This document shows positions 59,539 to 64,000 of a DNA stretch of 64,000 bases, piece after piece. Both the position numbers and the translations under genes were made by a program. The stretch lies in assembly GCA_024233575.1 (NCBI GenBank), contig JACKPN010000003.1:1-64000 (forward strand). Reading direction: 5' to 3'. Each line of letters opens with the position of its first letter. Positions within the stretch are counted from its first letter, which is position 1. Source of the DNA: Chlamydiales bacterium (GTDB lineage: Bacteria; Chlamydiota; Chlamydiia; Chlamydiales; Criblamydiaceae). The notes beneath the pieces were generated by a model. The model saw only the letters and a list, made by a program, of their open reading frames with translations. It ran no database searches and was not told where the DNA came from.

Positions 59539-60228
59539 CTACTCATCTTCTTTGAAACGATAACCAACACCGCGGACCGTCTCAATCCAATGGAAATTTG
59601 GACCAAGTTTTTTACGCAATGCAGCGATATGTACATCGATATTGCGGTCAACAATAAAGGCATCATCGTTCTGCACATCATCAAGCAACTGGTTGCGCGT
59701 TAACACCTTGCCGCGACTTAACGCCAGTCGCTTCAAAATACCGAACTCCGAAAGCGTTAGAGTAACCGGCGAATCGCCTTTCCGCACCTGATAGCGGTCG
59801 ATCTCCATCGTAAAAGGACCGAAATTGATCAGCTTCGGAGCCTGCTCTGTCTGCGAACGACGACGCAATACCGCTCGAACGCGAGAAAATAATACCTTGG
59901 GAGAGAAAGGTTTAGTTACATAATCATCAGCGCCGAGCTCTAAACCGAGAACAACGTCGATCTCCTCGCTCTTGGCAGAGATCATAATCACAGGAATATC
60001 CTTTAAATCATCATCATTCTTCATCTTACGGCATACATCCAATCCGCTTTGACCAGGAAGCATGATATCCAGGATCACCATATCAGGCTTCTCACGCTTG
60101 ATCGCCATCAATCCGTTCAGTCCATCGACTTCTGCATGCAGTTTATAACCGGACATCTCTGCCTGCAGCTTGATCAATGCAGCAATATCTTCCTCATCTT
60201 CAATTAAAAGGATGTTGGGCTTGTACAT
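59539..60228 (-). CDS. OmpR/PhoB-type response regulator
   Basis: 229 residues. Receiver domain (1-120) with acidic pocket E-D-E-E-D, phosphoacceptor Asp54 in V-I-L-D-I-M-L-P-G, Ser84 and Lys106 in V-T-K-P-F. Winged-helix domain (about 135-229) with R-N-I-D-V-H-I-A-A-L-R-K-K-L-G and V-R-G-V-G-Y-R-F. All residues needed for phosphorylation are present. No histidine kinase gene is adjacent. Convergent with the CxxC paralog, which ends 11 bases away. Confidence 0.92.
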   Translation of the reverse strand: MYKPNILLIEDEEDIAALIKLQAEMSGYKLHAEVDGLNGLMAIKREKPDMVILDIMLPGQSGLDVCRKMKNDDDLKDIPVIMISAKSEEIDVVLGLELGADDYVTKPFSPKVLFSRVRAVLRRRSQTEQAPKLINFGPFTMEIDRYQVRKGDSPVTLTLSEFGILKRLALSRGKVLTRNQLLDDVQNDDAFIVDRNIDVHIAALRKKLGPNFHWIETVRGVGYRFKEDE

Positions 60229-60473
60229 CTTCCTTAACTCCTTATCTTCAAAAAACCGCGCAATGATACCTAAGGATCGGTTTTTCTGTCATTCAAAGCC
60301 TTCTCTCTTAATCTTTATTAAAACAAATCTTTATTACTCTTTCACTAAAAATTTACAAAGATCGAATAATAATAAAGGTAGAAATTCTAATGGCATTTTA
60401 ACAAAGTAAGGCTGTTCGCAATATCTTTCATCTATTATTCTGAGGTATATAGGATAGATGCAAGGATTGCTGA

Positions 60474-63212
60474 ATGTCTGCAAACCATACCGACCCCTCA
60501 CAAAATATCGTCGCAGCGCCAATACAGCCGCTGGACGCTGTCTTTAAGCCAAAAACAGTTGCCGTTATCGGCGCTAAAGACGACCTCGGCGCCGTCGGCA
60601 GAACGATCATGGCCAACCTGCTCTCCGGTACCTTCAACGGCGCCATCTACCCTGTCAACCCCAAGCGCAGCGAAGTAATGGGCATCACCTGCTATCCCGA
60701 TATCAGCGCCATCCCCAAACAGGTTGACCTTGCTATCATCATCACACCGGCAAAAACAGTGCCGGCAATTGTCAAACAATGCGTGGCCAATAAAGTAAAA
60801 TCGGCAATCATTATCTCGGCAGGATTTAAAGAAGTCGGGCCTGAAGGGCTCGCCATGGAAAACGAGATCGTTGCCACAGCGCGCAGCGGGAACATGCCGA
60901 TCATCGGCCCCAACTGCTTAGGGGTAATGAATCCAATCTACGGCCTAAATGCCACCTTCGCCAAAGGAATGGCTCTACCCGGAAATGTTGCTTTCATCAG
61001 CCAATCGGGAGCGATGTGTACAGCAGTCCTCGACTGGAGCTTCAAAGCGGGGATCGGCTTCAGCAGTTTTGTATCAATAGGCTCCATGGCCGATGTCAAC
61101 TGGGGCGACCTGATTCACTACCTCGGCGACGACCCGCAAACACACAGCATCTTGATGTACATGGAAACAGTAGGCAACCCACGAGCATTTCTCACCGCCG
61201 CAAGGGAGATTGCCCTTGAAAAACCAATTATCGTCATCAAAGCGGGACGCTCGCCTCAAGCAGCAAAAGCAGCGGCCTCACACACAGGATCCCTCGCCGG
61301 CAGCGATGAAGTCTTCGACGCAGCTCTCCTGCGCGCCGGTGTTCTTCGCGTCGATACCATCTCCGAACTGTTTGACATGGCATCAGTGTTATCACGGCAA
61401 CCTCTACCCAAAGGACCTAACCTATCAATCATCACCAACGCGGGAGGGCCGTCAGTCCTTGCAACAGATACTGCCGTTCTCAATGGTGCGAAACTAACAA
61501 AGCTCGACGACAAAACCTACCAAGCACTCAACAGTACGTTGCCGCAAGCGTGGAGTCACGGAAACCCTGTCGACATCTTGGGCGATGCACAAGCTGACCG
61601 CTATGTCAACGCTGTCGACATCCTCGCTCAAGACAGCAACACAGACGGCATCCTTGTCGTCTTGTCACCACAAGATATGACAGATGCCGTTGGGACCGCC
61701 GAATGTCTGCGTCCTTACGCTCGTCTTACCGACAAGCCGATTCTTGCCAGCTGGATGGGGGGCGACGCCGTCAGCCAAGGTGTGCAAATCCTTGGTCACG
61801 CAAATATCCCTACTTTTTCCTACCCCGACGATGCAGCATGGTCCTTTGCGAAGATGTGGAGCTACAGCGAAAACCTGCATAGCTTATACGAAACTCCATC
61901 GATCCGCGATGACATCACAGAAGACACTGCAATACTGCCGCAACATCGCGAAGCCAAAGCGCTCATCGATAAGGCGCGCAGCGAAGGAAGAACGCTACTC
62001 GACGAAGACGAATCAAAAAAAGTCCTCAAATGCTACGGCATCCCTGTCGTAGAAACAGTGACGGCAACGTCAGCAGAAGAAGCCGCCGCACGCGCGGACA
62101 GCTTAGGCTATCCGGTCGTTGCCAAACTCTATTCACAAACGATCACCCACAAAACAGATGTCGGAGGAGTGATCCTCAACCTGGAATCTGCTAACGAAGT
62201 ACGCCACGCCTTTGAAAAGATCCGTCATTCCGTCACTGAAGCCGCCGGTGCGGCAGCTTTCGAAGGAGTAACGGTGCAACGAATGGTCAAACTCGACGGC
62301 TATGAGCTAATCCTCGGCAGCTCATGCGATGAGCAGTTCGGCCCAGTCCTTCTCTTCGGTACCGGCGGTCAGCTCGTCGAAGTCTACAAAGACCGCTCAC
62401 TCGCCCTGCCGCCGCTCAACAGCAACCTGGCAGCAAAATTGATCAACAAAACAAAGATAGCCGACGCCTTGCGCGGTGTCCGCGGACGCAGCGCCATCGA
62501 CATGGTCAACCTAAAACGAATCCTTGTTCACTTTTCACAGATGATCGTCGAAAATCGCTGGATCAAAGAGTGCGACATCAACCCGCTGTTAGCCTCGACA
62601 GAAGAGATCGTCGCCCTCGATGCGCGTATTGTCCTCCACGACCCTTCATTAAAAGAAAGCGAACTGCCGGAACCGGCAATACGCCCCTATCCCATCGAAT
62701 ACATCAATTCCTATACCCTTAACAACGGGATAGCTGTAACAATACGGCCCATCCGTCCCGAAGATGAACCGCAAATCGCCGACTTCCAACGGAAGCTTTC
62801 AGAAGAAAGCGCGCGCCAACGCTACTTCGATTTTGTGAACCTCGACAGCCTCATCACCCACGAACGCCTCGTCCGCCTCTGCTTCAACGACTACGACCGC
62901 GAAATCGCCCTCATCGCCGAGGATGACAGCAACACAATCATCGGTGCAGCACGCCTGATCAAAATTCCCGGAACAAAAGAAGCAGACCTCAAGATGATCA
63001 TCGCCGACAATATCCACAACCAAGGACTAGGAACACAGATGCTATCGCAGCTGGTCGCCATCGCCAAAAAAGAAGATATCCAACAAATTCGTGCAGCTAT
63101 CCTGTCGGAAAATAGCGGCATGATCCACATCTGCAACAAGCTGGGATTCAAAATACAAACAGGACCGGACCCGCATATCACCTACACGCAGCTGAATGTT
63201 GCAACACGATAG
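60474..63212 (+). CDS. ADP-forming acyl-CoA synthetase / GNAT acetyltransferase fusion (Pat/AcdAB-like)
   Basis: 912 residues. CoA-binding domain (about 22-155, A-V-I-G-A), CoA-ligase domains with the phospho-histidine His270 in A-S-H-T-G-S-L-A-G, an ATP-grasp part (about 500-715; V-V-A-K-L-Y-S, H-K-T-D-V-G-G-V, L-F-G-T-G-G), and a C-terminal GNAT domain (about 745-905, N-Q-G-L-G-T-Q). In protein acetyltransferases such as PatZ the CoA-ligase part is regulatory; in ADP-forming acetyl-CoA synthetases the histidine is catalytic. Its retention here leaves open whether the protein makes acetyl-CoA, acetylates proteins, or both. Confidence 0.9.
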   Translation: MSANHTDPSQNIVAAPIQPLDAVFKPKTVAVIGAKDDLGAVGRTIMANLLSGTFNGAIYPVNPKRSEVMGITCYPDISAIPKQVDLAIIITPAKTVPAIVKQCVANKVKSAIIISAGFKEVGPEGLAMENEIVATARSGNMPIIGPNCLGVMNPIYGLNATFAKGMALPGNVAFISQSGAMCTAVLDWSFKAGIGFSSFVSIGSMADVNWGDLIHYLGDDPQTHSILMYMETVGNPRAFLTAAREIALEKPIIVIKAGRSPQAAKAAASHTGSLAGSDEVFDAALLRAGVLRVDTISELFDMASVLSRQPLPKGPNLSIITNAGGPSVLATDTAVLNGAKLTKLDDKTYQALNSTLPQAWSHGNPVDILGDAQADRYVNAVDILAQDSNTDGILVVLSPQDMTDAVGTAECLRPYARLTDKPILASWMGGDAVSQGVQILGHANIPTFSYPDDAAWSFAKMWSYSENLHSLYETPSIRDDITEDTAILPQHREAKALIDKARSEGRTLLDEDESKKVLKCYGIPVVETVTATSAEEAAARADSLGYPVVAKLYSQTITHKTDVGGVILNLESANEVRHAFEKIRHSVTEAAGAAAFEGVTVQRMVKLDGYELILGSSCDEQFGPVLLFGTGGQLVEVYKDRSLALPPLNSNLAAKLINKTKIADALRGVRGRSAIDMVNLKRILVHFSQMIVENRWIKECDINPLLASTEEIVALDARIVLHDPSLKESELPEPAIRPYPIEYINSYTLNNGIAVTIRPIRPEDEPQIADFQRKLSEESARQRYFDFVNLDSLITHERLVRLCFNDYDREIALIAEDDSNTIIGAARLIKIPGTKEADLKMIIADNIHNQGLGTQMLSQLVAIAKKEDIQQIRAAILSENSGMIHICNKLGFKIQTGPDPHITYTQLNVATR

Positions 63213-63270
63213 TTGCTGTATTTGAAATATTTGCTTATATTCATTTTTTGATCGAATACGCGAATAATCA

Positions 63271-64000
63271 TGGAATATCTAAAAACAGCCATCGCCACAA
63301 CCTTTGCCATTATCTGTCTGATTCTCATATACATGTACTTCACCTTCGATACCTCCTTCGAACTCGATGTCGCCCTGGAAGACTACCAGAAAGGCAACTA
63401 CAAAGAGTCGTTGCAGGTCCTCGACAAACTCAAAAGCACAATCACAAACGGAACAGCGCAGCTTTACCGTGCCTATGTTCTCCGGGATCAAGGCGACCTG
63501 GAAGCTTCGACACAACAACTAGGTGAAGCTGCAGACCTTGCGCGCAATACCACACTCTCCCGCGTCAAACTTGAAATTGCCATCAACCAGGCGTTGAACG
63601 CCTACCTGCAAAATAATGATCAGGCATTTCAACAATATCTGGTACAAGCAGAAGAGATCGCCGGCCCAAGAAACGAATGGGTCCAATTCTTTACCGCAAT
63701 CAACAGCTACATCAAAGGGGAATACAGCCAGGCCTCGAAACAATGGGTCCCCGCAGATGATCTGACCCCCCTGTCGCCATGGATGAAACAAGGGTTCAAA
63801 AAAATCTTCACGCCGTTCTGGATCTCCACACGAAAAGCCCGCAGCGAAATGGAAACCGGCAACTACATCGAAGCACGGCAAATGTTAGAGAAAATGCTGG
63901 CAGACGCTAACGAAGAGCAGCGCGATGAGCTCAACCTGCTGATCGGCCTAAGCTACGCCCGTGAAGCACAAGACAAACCGGAAAACGCCTCTACACCCTA
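63271..64000 (+). CDS. Membrane-anchored TPR-like protein, 3' part outside the window
   Basis: Open for at least 243 residues to the window edge. One membrane helix at residues 5-25, then helical pairs of TPR type: A-L-E-D-Y-Q-K-G-N-Y-K-E-S-L-Q-V-L, I-N-Q-A-L-N-A-Y-L-Q-N-N-D-Q-A, S-Y-I-K-G-E-Y-S-Q-A and M-E-T-G-N-Y-I-E-A-R-Q-M-L. Likely anchored in the inner membrane with the repeats facing the periplasm. Function unknown. Confidence 0.7.

Overview
The window looks like the chromosome of a chlamydia-related bacterium (order Chlamydiales in the broad, amoeba-associated sense: a Parachlamydia/Waddlia/Simkania-type organism). The evidence is the long chlamydial form of GreA (722 residues with a large N-terminal extension), an isolated nqrA, the order nqrA ... 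small coiled-coil gene - greA - aspC - mreC-like (which I recall from Chlamydia as CT634-CT638), a SET-domain protein, a CIRCE-controlled groES-groEL, and many eukaryote-like domains (F-box, BTB/POZ, KCTD-type BTB, leucine-rich repeats, ankyrin, SET). The genus cannot be fixed from the sequence alone.

Layout. 1-8.6 kb: a minus-strand array of five paralogous genes, each with a BTB or KCTD-like domain and a common C-terminal domain, preceded by an F-box gene that has a divergent copy of that C-terminal domain. Each of the five paralogs ends in a short hypervariable block, an adenine-free GC-rich tract, the stop codon, CTTGG-rich repeats and a GC-rich hairpin. Three copies of the C-terminal end of a reverse transcriptase lie between them on the plus strand; one is cut by the left edge. 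In the three most similar genes the variable bases fall only at codon positions 1 and 2, as expected of adenine mutagenesis of AAY-type template codons. I read this as the target side of a diversity-generating retroelement (DGR) whose targets are putative host ubiquitin-ligase adaptors. This is the main discovery candidate. The template repeat and an intact reverse transcriptase are not in the window.

8.6-16.8 kb: a secreted HAD-like protein, an ankyrin-SET protein, then a tightly coupled six-gene export operon (HlyD/YbhG-like adaptor, two ATPases, two permeases, TolC-like channel). 16.7-25.9 kb: a MORN-like protein, an ABC-F ATPase, groES-groEL with CIRCE and a good sigma70-type promoter, a FmdB zinc ribbon, PrmA-like methyltransferase, a secreted C39-like protease and nqrA. 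25.9-31.7 kb: an accessory island with LRR and F-box-LRR genes, two MITE-like repeats, a nested palindromic insertion and a broken duplicate of the nqrA 3' end.

31.7-41.0 kb: YjbH-like outer-membrane protein, hemB, small membrane proteins, glycosyltransferases, mutY and an LRR protein. 41-52 kb: housekeeping genes (greA-rdgB-yacP, tRNA-Ala, aspC, mreC) running into an overlapping glycosyltransferase/epimerase/outer-membrane operon. 52-64 kb: an ankyrin protein, a methyltransferase remnant with a palindrome cluster, acyl-CoA dehydrogenase, phosphofructokinase, cyclopropane-fatty-acid-synthase-like enzyme, HdeD-like protein, a pair of small CxxC paralogs, an OmpR/PhoB-type regulator, a large acyl-CoA synthetase-GNAT fusion and a partial TPR-like gene at the right edge.
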